NCBI GenBank assembly: GCA_958298945.1
Contig: OY282606.1
Coordinates: 49,737,920-49,801,919 of the forward strand
Direction: 5' to 3'
Source of the DNA: Atherix ibis
Taxonomy: Eukaryota; Arthropoda; Insecta; Diptera; Athericidae
Length of the DNA stretch: 64,000 nucleotides
Shown here one piece after another: positions 1 through 11,360 of the stretch. Every line of letters begins with the position of its first letter. Position 1 is the stretch's first letter. The notes under the pieces were generated by a model, which saw only the letters and a list, made by a program, of their open reading frames with translations, was not told the DNA's origin and ran no database searches. The position numbers were made by a program, and so were the translations under genes.

Positions 1-930
1 TAGTGCGTGTAATTCACATGCAATTAAGTTTTTTACACTCGGGTCTCAGCCGCCAGTGTAAAGTTAACTCGTGGGTTGGAGGATTATCGGTGCTCGGTGA
101 ATGTGTGCAAGTTGTGCAGCTGAATTGTTGGTAAAAATTAATGATGTAACATTTTCCTGGCACACTGCACTCTTAGTTCGAATGATTCGATTTCCAACAA
201 AGACACCATTAACATCACCAACAGGTTTTATTGAAAGGTTGAGATCAATTTTGGACCAAAAGCAGATCAAATTTAAGTTGAAAATCGAATGAAAAAAAAA
301 AACAAATAATATTTAATCCATTAAAAGAGTTTAACTAAAAAGAACCAGAGAAAAAATATAAAAAGAAGAGAGAAGGGGGATATGAATTTAAAAAAAAAAA
401 CAATTCAACAATATTCAACTCACGTAAAATTTGCTTCAGAAAATCTATAGCAGCTGGTTTTTTTTGGCATTTTAAGCCCATGACAATCTGCTCTCGTACC
501 TTGTGTGAACTCCATTTGCTTCAAGGTCATTTGTACGAGTACTTGCTCTCATTGTATTATCAAAGGCGATAAATTAAAGCAGCCGCGAAAAAATATGATA
601 CCCGATCAAAGTACGCCAAAGCAAAAATAAAGAAAACAAATAATAATGATAAAATTAAAATTATAATCATAAAAGAAATTCGTACTTATGATACTGGAAC
701 ACAAACAATCGTAAGCGTACTTAACCTGATCTCCATCAAAATCTTATGTGGAGTACACTCCCCGGTATACACATAATACAAAAACAACGTCAAGGCATCA
801 TGCAATGTCTATACGGCAATATTGCAGATTGGTGTGTGGTTTTTTGCAAGAAATTAACCCGAACACCACTTTTCCTTTCTTTTGGGCTAAGTAGACACTA
901 TAGACATACCCTAACCAAGGTACTCTCTTT
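1..930. other. upstream flank of the cuticle gene, no gene seen
   Basis: AT-rich DNA with purine-rich and poly-A tracts around 290-420. Two overlapping frames of 60-70 codons lie at 64-292 on opposite strands, but neither resembles a family I know. The stretch nearest the cuticle gene (about 800-930) has higher GC and is the likely proximal promoter region. Confidence 0.5.
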
Positions 931-934
931 TGAC

Positions 935-972
935 TATAAAAGTCGGTTGAATACCGGCAAATAGCATTCAGT
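935..972 (+). promoter_or_regulatory. TATA box and initiator of the cuticle gene
   Basis: TATAAAAG lies at 935-942, and an insect initiator-like TTCAGTG follows at about 968-974, roughly 33 bp downstream, which is the usual spacing. The start codon is about 100 bp further on, giving a short 5' UTR. Strong TATA promoters are typical of stage-specific cuticle genes. Confidence 0.6.
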
Positions 973-1066
973 GTTTTCTGTTGAGTACAACAAGACATTA
1001 AGTCAAAACTCCGATTCCCGAATCTTCTTTTCGATTCATTCCATAAGAGCATAAAATCAACAAAAA

Positions 1067-1732
1067 ATGGCATTCAAGGTATGCATATTTATAAAAGTTG
1101 AGGAAAAAAAAAACTAAATTTGATCTAGAAAGAAAAATTACTAAATTAGTTTTTTTTTAACAAGAGCTTTTAACTGTACGTGTTTTTGTTGAAAATAATT
1201 ATATTTGAACTGAATTTTATTGCAGTTTGTTGCACTTTTTGCCCTCGTTGCCGTTGCCAATGCTGGACTTCTTCCTGCAGCTCAAGTATACCATGCTGCC
1301 CCAGCTCAGGTTTACCATGCTGCCCCAGCTCTAGTTAAAGCTGCACCAATTGCTGTCGCTCAGCCAGTTTTGGCCAAGAACGTTGATGAATACGATCCTC
1401 ATCCACAATACAACTTCGGCTATGATATCCAAGACTCTCTATCCGGAGATTCGAAGAGCCAAGTTGAATCCCGAGACGGAGATGTCGTCAAGGGACAATA
1501 CTCTCTGATCGATGCTGATGGATACAAGAGGACCGTTGACTACACCGCCGATCCAGTTAACGGTTTCAACGCTGTTGTCCATCGTGAACCTTTGGGACAC
1601 GCTGTTGCTGTTAAATCTGCTCCAGTTGCCTATGCCGCTGCTCCAGTTGCCTATGCCGGTGCTCCAGCCCTTGTTAAAGCTGGTCCAGTAGCACACTATG
1701 CCGCCGGCCCAGTTGCCATCGCTCACCATTAA
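1067..1732 (+). CDS. RR-2 cuticle protein, Ccp84A-like (2 exons)
   Basis: Structural chitin-binding protein secreted by epidermal cells into the cuticle. Coding exons are 1067-1078 (Met-Ala-Phe-Lys, donor GTATGC) and 1226-1732 (acceptor TTGCAG), giving about 172 residues. The intron right after MAFK is typical of this family and splits the signal peptide, which continues [15 protein letters not shown] repeat region follows with two copies of QVYHAAPA. The extended Rebers-Riddiford RR-2 domain runs from about [13 protein letters not shown] through [20 protein letters not shown] and [12 protein letters not shown] to PVNGFNAVV. The C-terminal tail is rich in APVAYA/AGP repeats. The start was chosen because ATG-exon-donor are in register and a TATA box lies about 130 bp upstream. 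In Drosophila such genes sit between labial and proboscipedia, and pb lies 17 kb away here. Exact paralogue cannot be assigned. Confidence 0.95.
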
Positions 1733-3667
1733 ACACTGAATCGCCCTCTTGAGAACTCACAATTCTCTGCACAACTTTTTTAGACCAAGAAAATACAATA
1801 ACTTATGTGATAGTTGATAATGTTTGATATAAAATACAAAAAAATTTCAATAGTACTCATTCGTTTTTATTATTTGACAGTACATTTATTTTAAAAAATA
1901 AGGGTAAAGATATTTTTTCATTTTTTTTTATTTTGTTTTTCGATTTTACTAGAAAGAATTTACTTAGAAATTACTAATTCCCATAAAGAATATATCAAAA
2001 TTATTTTTTCTTTAAAAAAAACTTCAATTTTAGTAATATTTAGTAAAAACAAAGAAGACAATTCTCTACTTTATTGATAAATTTGTACACATTTTATTCC
2101 TGAAAATGTGGAAATAATATTTGCATGTGTAGTGAATATATACTTATAAAGATAAGACCCTTCTCTGTTAGATCGTACTTGGAATCATGTAAATACAGAA
2201 AATGTGTCGACATTGACGTATGCAGAAAGTTTTTCTGCGGAAGGGATGTGTACAAGTTGAATAGTAGTAAATCCTCATGTAAATTGTAGGCTTTTAACAG
2301 GCTAATCGGTTGTGCATTGCTATTTAAGGGGAGCGTAGCTGACAAAAAGACGGATTGGTTTTTTGCCGTTCTAAATAATTTCTGTTCATGTGGGTCCGAA
2401 TAGTATTTTAAAGAGTACCAAGTGTCGAGTGGTATTCTCAACGGACTGCGGCCAGTACAAGAACAAGGGCCACTATGCAGGTTTTCATGTTCAATATCCA
2501 AAAGGGATGTTAACAATACACGTATTGATATCGATATCAGATCAGCTTCGGTTTAGACAACAAATCGAAATATTGAAATGAGAATGTAAGGCGGCAGAGT
2601 GTCTCGAAAGCTGATAAGACTGCAAGGAAATAGAATTTGGCTTGCTAGATGAAATATAACAAATATAATGAATTGAGGAGAACAAAGCGGGTTCGGCCTG
2701 CACTTTTTAAAGTGAAGCTTCTTTGCCTTGGAGTATTCTCTACGGATCACCTATATGTGTCCTTTCGTTCGGGCTATCGATTAGGCTTCTGCTTCTCCAG
2801 GGTAAGCTGCAAATAGAATCACCTTCTACCAAGTTGACATCAGCGGTGAAAATTTTAGATTGATCACTTTTCAGTGTGTCATTTTGTAGGATTCTGTCAA
2901 CGGATCTTTACGTTTCTGTCCCCACTTGTTAGAATATTTTTTTTTTGTTATTTTACTTAGTCCTTTACCAATATCGACATTACTGTTTGGTCTTTTTTAG
3001 ATCTTTTTCCCGCCATTATTATTTCTACTGCCGCTCTTTATTTAACACGAACCATTGTCGATTCGTATACAATATTTCAATATTTATTCCAAACTCGAAG
3101 AAAATCTTTCAATTCCCAAGAGGAATCAGACATATTTCAGTGCCAATCATCACCGAATCGAAAACCAGCATCACAATACAAATTCGCTAGAAATCCAGCT
3201 ATGGAATGAATATTTTCACATCTTATACAATAGACTTCTCGGTATGTGTATTTTTATTACATAATCAAAATCGATTATTTATGTTTATTAGTGGTAAAAG
3301 GAGGACCTCTCTTTTGTGTGGACAAAAAATTTATAAAAATTTCATATATTGGAATATGGAAATGATGAATATTTGGCAGAAATACATTTTGATTTAGAAT
3401 ATTTTTTATAATATACAATATATATTTTGGTAATAAAATCAAAAAATTGCTTCAAATATATTAAAAGGATTCACGTAAAATAGATATTTTTTTATTTCTA
3501 TCTTAAATGTTGGGATAACAAAAAAAACATAAAAGTTTAATTGTGGATTGTCTTTGGTATTTCCAAAATGACGGAAATATAGAAATTTTATCAAAAATAA
3601 TGTCTAACATAAAAAGAATAGTTGAAAGTCCCAATTGACAAAAATTAATTTCTACTAATATAAATGA
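1733..3667. other. intergenic, unassigned ORF at 2094-2516 (-)
   Basis: The cuticle gene 3' UTR probably ends near 1790-1840, where ataaaatac-type sequences occur. From about 2080 to 2900 composition is less AT-rich, and a 140-codon frame runs on the - strand (2094-2516). I do not recognise it and it has no obvious domain. It could be an old transposon fragment. 2940-3660 is AT-rich with nothing identifiable. Confidence 0.4.
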
Positions 3668-4957
3668 CGAGGGTCGTTCAATATGTCCTTAGAAAAAGAT
3701 GGAAAAAAACTGTTTTTTAAAAAAAATTTTTTTTATTTTTCAACATAATCTCCTTTTAGCTCTATACACTTTTCCAACCGTTTTTCCAAAATTTTTATCC
3801 CGTCCAAAAAATAGGATTTCGGAAGTTCTGCAAAATACTCATCCATTTGAGCAATGACGTCCTCGTTGGAAGTGAACCGTCGTCCGCTAAGCCATTTCTT
3901 CAGATTGGGTAAAAGAAAATAGTCACTCGGGGCCAAATCTGGTGAATAAGCGGGATGCTGCAACAATTCCATTCTCAATTCCACAATTTTGGCCATGGAA
4001 ACAGCGCAGGTGTGCACACGCGCATTGTCCTGATGCAAGAGGATTTTTTTCTTCTTCAGATGGGGGCGTTTCTCTTTGATTTCCTCGCTCAACCGTTGCA
4101 ATAACGACGCGTAATACGCTCCTGTTATTGTTTTTCCTTTTTCCAAGTAGTCGATAAAAATGATGCCCTGCGAATCCCAAAAGACCGTGGCCATCACCTT
4201 GCCGGCCGATGGCACCGTTTTTGCCTTCTTCGGAGGCCGTTCATCCTTGAAAATCCACTGTGATGACTGTCTCTTCGTTTCTGGAGTGTAGTAGTGTATC
4301 CAGGTTTCGTCCACAGTGACATATCGACGAAGGAATTCGGCAGGATTGCGATGAAAGAGTGCCAACATAGCCTCAGAGTCCACTACACGATTGCGCTTAT
4401 TCTCCTCTGAAAGCAAACGCGGCACCCATCTTGCCGAAATTTTTTTCACAGACAATTTTTCATGCAAAATTGAAGCGACTGTGCCTTGTGATATGCCCGT
4501 GCCTTCAACTAATTCGCGCACTTTAATTCGCCGATCGTTCAAAATCAGATCGTGGATTTTGTCGATGATTTCAGGAGTAGACACCTCAACTGGGCGTCCT
4601 GAACGATGTTCATCTTTTGTGGATGAACTGCCACGTTTAAATTCATTCACCCAATTTTAAATCGTCGCCAACACAGGTGCAGATGTGCCATGAACTGCAT
4701 TCAACTCGGCTTTGATTTCTTTCGGGCTTAGGCCTTTCAAATGGAGATGTTTGATGACAGCCCTAAACTCGCTTTTTTCCATTGTTATGCACAAATAAAT
4801 GTCGTTAACTTTAATCGACGATAGAAATTGACCTACGCTATGGATCGAGCTGAAATTTTGACAGCTTTCCTGTTGATAATACTACTTACAAAAAAAAGTA
4901 ACCGATACTACGAGCGCAATTTCTCGGATTTTCTAAGGACTTATTCAACGACCCTCG
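3668..4957 (-). mobile_element. mariner element B1 (family B), near full length
   Basis: Bounded by inverted termini of the form CGAGGGTCGTTCAA...: left end at 3668, right end ACCCTCG at 4957 followed by TA. The left flank reads GA instead of the expected TA, so the target duplication is imperfect. Two other family B copies lie at 33727-34971 and 61120-62391. Only about 190 bp separates it from family A element A1. Confidence 0.9.
3733..4782 (-). pseudogene. mariner transposase, one nonsense codon (B1)
   Basis: Cut-and-paste DDD transposase of about 349 codons. It starts at the ATG at 4782 (MEKSEFRAVI...) and ends at 3733 after GDYVEK. The paired-like HTH region runs to the linker GRPVE. The catalytic triad is visible as VDETW, HQDNARVH and SPDLAPSDYF with 34 residues between the last two aspartates (DD34D). 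The only break I see is a TAA at 4657-4659, codon 42, where sister copies have Tyr (VYNWVNEF). The remaining 305 codons from 4650 are open. It is the least damaged triad in the window. Confidence 0.9.
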
Positions 4958-5147
4958 TAGTTATTAGCTTGGAGAATTTTCTTCAATTAATCATTTGTAC
5001 GACGATAACTTTAAGGTCTATAATATAATTATGGAAAGGTTTATAGTTCAATAAGCTCAATAAAATCTGTGGAATTTTTGAGCCGCCCTTTCAATTTAAA
5101 ATTGTTATCATGGTTCCTAGTTTTAAAGTTTTATTTTTGAATATGTA

Positions 5148-6446
5148 CGAGGGTCATTCAACAAGTACTTAGCCTACAAAAGAAAAACGAAAATTTTGGA
5201 AAGGTGGCAATTTATTTTTCCACATAATCTCCTTCAATCTCGATACACTTGGCCCAGCGATGCTCTAACTTTTTTAACCCGTCCAAAAAATACATTTTCT
5301 CGAGGGAAGCAAAATAGGCCTCCGTGGCGACGATGACCTCCTCATTCGACTCAAATCTATTCCCGGCGAGTGATTTTTTCAGGTTTGGAAACAAAAAGTA
5401 CACTTTTTTCACAGGGGGCCAAATCTGGAGAGTACGGTGGGTGGGGCAGCAATTCGTAGCGCAATTCGACCAATTTGGCCATGGCGACGGCGGAGGTGTG
5501 AGCCGGCGCGTTGTCGTGGTGGAACAGCACTTTTTTCTTCGCAAAGCGGAGCCACTTTTTCTTCAATTCGACGTAAAATCGGCCCAATAAGTCAGCATAG
5601 TAGCGCCCCGTGATTGTTTTACCCTTCTCAAGGTAATCGATGTGGATCACACCTTGTGAATCCCAGAAAACGGTGGCCATCACCTTTCCGGCCGATCGAA
5701 CAGTCTTCGCCATCTTCGAAACACGTTCGCCGGGTGAAGTCCACTGTTTCGACTGTTCCTTGGTCTCTGGTGTGTACGAGTGAATCCATGTTTCGTCGAC
5801 GGTCACGAAACGATGCAAGAACTCCGCTGGATTGCGCTGAAACAGCGCCAAACACGTCGCCGATGTGGTCTCACGGTTGCGCTTGTTTTCCGGTGTGAGC
5901 AAACGCGGCACCCATCGCGCCGACACCTTTCTTATGCCCAGTTCTTCGTGTAGAATATGATGCACCGTTCCTACTGCGATGCCCAGAGTCTCAGCTATCT
6001 CGTGAACCTTCAATCGACGGTCTGCCAACACGAGATCGTGGACTTTTTTAACGTTTTCCTCCGTAGCAGCCGTTTTTGGGGCACCTGGGCGTGGCTCATC
6101 AAAAACCGACGTGCGGTCACGAAGAAACTCGTTGAACCAATTCTTGACGGTCGCCATCGAAGGAGAAGAGTCACCATACACAGCATCCAAGCGATCTTTG
6201 ATTTCGCTGCGCGTTTTCCCTTCCAAAAACAAGAATCTAATCAACGAACGATATTGTTCTTTTTCCATTTTTGTGCAACCGACCGACACGCTCGCTTTCA
6301 AAGGCTCTCAAAACAAAACTAATAAAAGGAATCGACTGAAACTTGGACAGTAGGCTACTAAAAGAATGTACTGCACGATGGTAAATTTCTTTTGTGACAG
6401 CAGTTCTATCGGGCGGTGAGGCTAAGTTCTTGTTGAATGACACTCG
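5148..6446 (-). mobile_element. mariner element A1 (family A), full length
   Basis: Inverted termini CGAGGGTCATTCAACAAG at 5148 and the complementary end at 6446 (with ACTCG for CCTCG), flanked by TA on both sides (5146-5147, 6447-6448). The terminal sequence closely resembles that of family B, differing mainly after the first 15 bases. Family members A2 and A3 are at 28138-29323 and 53991-55112. Confidence 0.92.
5212..6268 (-). pseudogene. mariner transposase with C-terminal frameshift (A1)
   Basis: Transposase read from ATG at 6268 (MEKEQYRSLI...). HTH region, linker PRPGAPKTA, first catalytic Asp in VDETW and second in HHDNAPAH are present. Just before the third Asp the frame is broken: where A2 and A3 read APCDYFLF, A1 has a small insertion near 5398-5415 giving APCEKSV. 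The correct frame resumes at about 5400 and runs to the stop at 5212 (LKKLEHRWAKCIE...). The catalytic third Asp is therefore lost. The first 300 codons are open, so the break looks recent. Confidence 0.9.
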
Positions 6447-9005
6447 TATTTAATCTTATATCTGGCAAGTTTTTGCAATTATTAATGGTAATTAAAGCCC
6501 ACTTAAATTTGTATGAACTAATTTAGGAATTTTCAAAAATTTTGAGAATACGGTGACCCTTAAAGTTCCTGAAAAGTTAATAGATTTATAATTTACAACA
6601 TGTAATTTTTTTAAATGAAAATTTTCTTAGACTTCTAAAATAATTTTTACAAATTAGACAAATTAAGTGACTTTAATACTGTAGATTTATTTTTTTTTTT
6701 TTATATTCTTTGATCGCCAGAAGATTTAATTATAGGTAATAACATAATTGAACAATAATAAAATGTTTCTTTGCTTTCTCTAAACTTAAGTTTATACAAG
6801 AATATCACACTGGTTGCGTTAAATCTATTTCTTCATTGCCTAAACAAGTCAGATATCCCCAAATATTTTTAGCTATTAAACAAGACAATTATCTTACTTT
6901 TTTTTAAAGATATTTTTTCCCCTAATTGTTAAATGTTTTTAGTAATTTTTTCTTTTTAAGGTCCAAAATTTCAGTGGTTATGGCAGTAGTCTTAACAAAT
7001 TGCAAGTTTTTTCGATCAACATTAAATGAAAAACCAATCATTTTATTTGAGTGTAAAGAAATCGTTCCTTAGTTTTTTGAGACACTCATCTCGTTAAAGG
7101 ACTATATATTAATTCTGCTATTCTAGGATAACTTCTAGGTTATAAAGTATTAACTATAGTTGTAGTAATATGAATTTGTTGCTAATTCTCCAATAAAATC
7201 TATTAGCAAACTTGAAGTTTTCTCTAAGGTTTTTCGTTGCTTCCAAAATTTCATTAGAAAATTTCTGAATCTGATTTAATTTCTATTATATTGTTAGTGT
7301 TTTCGGTATTTTTCTTTAGTAGTTATTGATTTTTTAAGCTTTTCTTTTCGTTTTGATTTAATTTTGATTTTATTGAGTACTTTGCCATCACAATTTTTTC
7401 GGATTATGAATTTCGAAACAGTTACGCAATCAAACTTCAGCGTCAATCTTGTATTGGAGCAATTGAACACACAATGGACGTGTAGGTTGCCATAGTCACC
7501 TAGCATGTTATAATATAAACTCGTTCTCTACTTTAAGTATTGTACTTAGTTTATTTTTGTTCAATTTTTTATTATTTTTTTTTTATTTTTTGAATTTGTA
7601 TTAAATTTTTTGAATGTACATATTTATTTGTCTTGTACTTACATACAAATATACGAATATGATGGAATGATTAATGTTTGACTTACGAGTGCGCTGCTGG
7701 TAAGTAGTTGCCATGTAAAAATGGGCCAGACTAATTGACTGATTAAATATTTTATTTCCATTTAATTTGATTTAACGCTGTCGATATTATACTTTTCGTT
7801 TAAGTGTATGCACTGGTAGTATTTTGGACACTAAAATATTGGTGTTTAATCATTATATAATTTCGTTTTTTGTTTGTGTAAAACGATTTTTTTGTGGTTA
7901 AAGTCTAAAAATAGTTTTAGTTTATTAATCATTAGAATTGAAAACTGATCTTTTTTAACATTTTAACAGATAAATATTTTAACAAATTTGTTTCAATATG
8001 AAAAATATCGTTAAAAAAATTTCAGCCAATATTATCCGGATCATCCTAACTGAAGGTGTATATAAAATATGAGTAATTGTGAGAAATTTTTAAAAATTTT
8101 TAAACGTACCAGATATTTATGCATATTATTTGTAAGATATTTTTGATCTTAGGAAAATTTGTTTTAAATAATCTTTATAAAGTCTAAGAAAATTTTGTTT
8201 TATCGAATCTTTAGGTTACAGAAAAAGAAATTTATTGTAGCATTTTTCGTTATTTACAATTTAAATTAATTGGTTTTTTTTTTACATAAAATTTCTTTAC
8301 GGCATTCAAATAAATGAATATAATGAATCTATTCAAACACAGATGTCGTTGATTATATATTACTGAACTAATCGACGTAAAATCCAAACAATTGTTCATA
8401 AATATATTTGAAATAAATGTATTGTCGGAAACCCTACAAATGTTTACAGTATTTTGTATGAAAAACAGCAAATTTGAGCTAAAATTCCATCTGATTTGGT
8501 TATGAAATTTATTTATATATTAGAAATTATTAGCCGTATATGAAAAATATATTATTTCATGGGAAGTGGTTTTTTTTGGAGAAACTTGTAGTTCTGTGGT
8601 CCGTAATTAATGGTTGATATAGATTAAAAATGAGCACTTTGTGGATTATGGAAAATGAAAATGTGTTATCAAGTGGGTTTGTTTAATTTTAAGGTTTGGA
8701 AATGAATATTTGCTTTTTGGGGAACTGCCCGAACGGACGAAAATAGTCTCGGACCACTGGTCTAGCCTTGTTTTATGCTGAAAAAAATTATGTAGGTCTC
8801 CAAAACTTCGTTAATTTCTTAAGTGTTTCAATAGCAAATTTCTAATTGGAAGTCTGGCCTAGTTTCAAATCAAAAGCCAAGAAAACTTGGATCAAGTCTT
8901 TTTTATGCTGAAATAATTTTAAAATTGATTTACGCTTAACGAAAATTTATTCTTAAAAATATCATTTCTTATTAAATGAAATAAAATTTCTTTTTATTCA
9001 ATATA
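6447..9005. other. AT-rich intergenic DNA, no gene seen
   Basis: Long AT-rich stretch with many homopolymer T tracts. Short frames at 7294-7506 and 8250-8471 on the - strand resemble no family I know and have the composition of chance frames. About 8690-8770 is somewhat GC-richer and could be a remnant of a repeat. Confidence 0.4.
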
Positions 9006-9863
9006 TTACATGCTACGAATTTTTTTAAATTCTCGGTACACTGATTCGCGCTGAACTGAAACATAAAATAAAATTTGTTATTCATTTATTGAAATTAATT
9101 GTAATTAGAAAATTAATAATAAATTCTTACTGTAAGGATCAAAACGAATAAATTCCAATTTATCAGCGACACGTTCACGTATCACATTTCGTTGATGCCC
9201 ACTGACAACACTTTTCATTACGACCATAATTTTTCTATAAACATAAACAAATTTTTATATTGTAAAAATTATCTTATTACATGCTGTATAATCTAATATT
9301 AATAAGAATTAATTATTTCTTTATAAGAAAAGTTAAATAGAAAAATTTTTGGAGTAAAATAGTAAGTTTGCTCTTAATTTTGCCGTCATCCAGTCCGATC
9401 AGTGTGTTATTATGGGTATACAATGAAATTTGATGTTATCGTATTAAAATCTGAATGGTTTATAAAACCGCTTTATAATTATTATGCAAATAGAAGACAA
9501 ATTTTCAATATATAATAGGGAGTCTGAATTGGGAAGCAATAAAAGGCGGCTTTCATTTCGCCGGTTTCTTTATGGCGTTGCATAATTTTCCAAAAATAAT
9601 TTGTTTACATTTTTTAACTAATGTCGCCCGCATAGAAATATTGTATATTTTCAGAACAAATTAATATTTCCCTAAAAATGTAATCTTTTATAAAATAAAC
9701 AATTAAAACAAAAAATTTTCTGTTAATAACACGGCAATATTCAAAACAAACGAACGTCCTTTAAGTTGTACTTAATATCTAACAATAATAATTACAATAT
9801 TCTAGAAAATAAAAATACTCACTTGCTTTTTACTTTAGCAAGTAAATTTCTCGTAAAAAACAT
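9006..9863 (-). CDS. mRpL33: mitochondrial ribosomal protein L33 (3 exons)
   Basis: Component of the large mitochondrial ribosomal subunit (bL33m). Exon 1 is 9823-9863 (MFFTRNLLAKVKS plus two bases, donor GTGAGT). Exon 2 is 9131-9234 (acceptor TTATAG, donor GTAAGA) and includes VVSGHQRNVIRERVADKLEF. Exon 3 is 9006-9055 (acceptor TTTCAG) and ends KKIRSM. Phases fit exactly and give 195 nt, 64 residues, the usual length for animal L33m. Hallmarks are the K-x-K-S-K N-terminus, SVVSGH, RERVADKL, IRFDP and the terminal KKIRS. Exons are too short to stand out as open frames. The introns show it is not a retrocopy. It lies between the cuticle gene and pb, on the same strand as pb. Confidence 0.9.
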
Positions 9864-10955
9864 TGAAAAATTATAAATATTTTCAGTTTGAAAAATAAAA
9901 TATCTGAGGTTATAGTAGTAATGAATTTCGAAGACTTGGAAATGTCAAAGAATTTTACTTTGGCGAAATGTCAGATTCCGTCACAAGTAAAAAATCTTAT
10001 GTAGTGCTGCCATAGTTCAAAATTGAAAAGTGGAGTCTGCTTTTCGCCAAAAACATTCAAAATGTTTCGTTCAGTTTCGATACCCTGAAATATTTACAAT
10101 AAAATTTCAACTATTTAACAAAAACTTTAAAATAAGAATATTATATTTTTAATATTGGAGAGGGTATGTTGTTGTTGTTATTTGTTATAATTTCAAGTAA
10201 CACGACACTTAAGTGCATTTGGCGGCGACAAGGATATCAGGATAAGGAAATTAAAGTACGCAAACGGCTGTGATAAAAAGCCAGCGGAGAGGATACGTTT
10301 TTTGGTTTAATTACAATTTTAGTAGTTTTTTTTGTTTAAATCTCAACTTAAAAAAATATTTGCGCAAAAAGTTGATAATTAATTTTGCTATAAAAATTAC
10401 ATATTGAATAAAAAATGTATTATTATTAAGTTGTCTAAGTTTAAAATAAAAATATAAATTGAAAATTCGTAAAAATTGAATTTAAATTAGTTTAGCTCTG
10501 GTCTACCGAAAACGTCTGGGGAGATATTTAACTTAATACAAATGGGCTTAAAACATTTCGTAGTAGATAATAAAAAGAAATGTCTTTGAATAGATAATAC
10601 GAGTTTATAAATTCATAAATTTTTATACATAGATAATATCTGTTAATTTTTGAGAATGTAAATATATTTTTGGATAATCAGTGTTTAAAAACGTTAACTC
10701 TGATTATGGGTAGGTGTTAAAATTTTCTCAATATCTCTTTTAAATAGATACAATTTAAAGTATTACAAATATTTTTTTCTAGATTTTTAAGCATTTAATG
10801 TATCCAGTTAATAATATTTAAAATTATATATTTTTTGGATCCCTAAAATTATAGTCTGTACATTCATATTTATTTTTAAATTCATCATGGTATATTAGGA
10901 ATAATTGTTCTGTTTAGTATATAGATTTTATAGGCTAGAATAGATATAAGAATAT
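9864..10955. other. mRpL33 upstream flank, no further gene seen
   Basis: Immediately upstream of the mRpL33 start the sequence is AT-rich with a GC-richer patch at 9940-10080 that probably holds the promoter. 10150-10310 contains a TTG-repeat and a GC-richer patch of unknown origin. No conserved frame is visible. Confidence 0.4.
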
Positions 10956-10959
10956 AAGA

Positions 10960-11360
10960 AAGCAATCAGCGAGTTCGTGTAACGACTTCAGTTAAAACGA
11001 TGGATCAAAATTCAGTCAAAATAATGGATTTCTACTAGTCCAAAAAACCATTTTATTGGCAGGAAATATTATGACTATTGCTTGCTGGGGGATGCACATG
11101 GTATGACTTTCATCGACTATCTTGAAAACAAAAAAAACCATAACAGAAAAGTATTATAAACCAGGTGAATTATGAAATCAAGACAATACGACCGCATTTG
11201 GAAAAGAAAAAAATTCGATTACATCATGGTATGATCGACAATTCAAACACCAACATTTGCAGAGTTTGATAAATCGTACTATATGGATGATATAAAAAAA
11301 TTGGAATATTGTTGGACGAAGTGTATCGAGTTAAACGAAAACTATATTAAAAAATAAATC
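10960..11360 (+). pseudogene. ancient mariner transposase fossil (E)
   Basis: Degraded frames on the + strand retain recognisable transposase pieces: HGMTFIDYLENKKTITEKYY near 11095-11160, matching WDSQG-IDYLEKGKTITG of families A and B, and DDIKKLEYCWTKCIELNENY with KK-stop near 11285-11358, matching the C-terminus of those families. The catalytic core between them is lost. Its last 55 bp and the following DNA recur at 15683 on the other side of the Copia element. Confidence 0.7.

Noticed and set aside
2094..2516. A 140-codon - strand frame near the cuticle gene, possible host gene
   Set aside because: No recognised domain and no neighbouring exons that extend it; left as unassigned.
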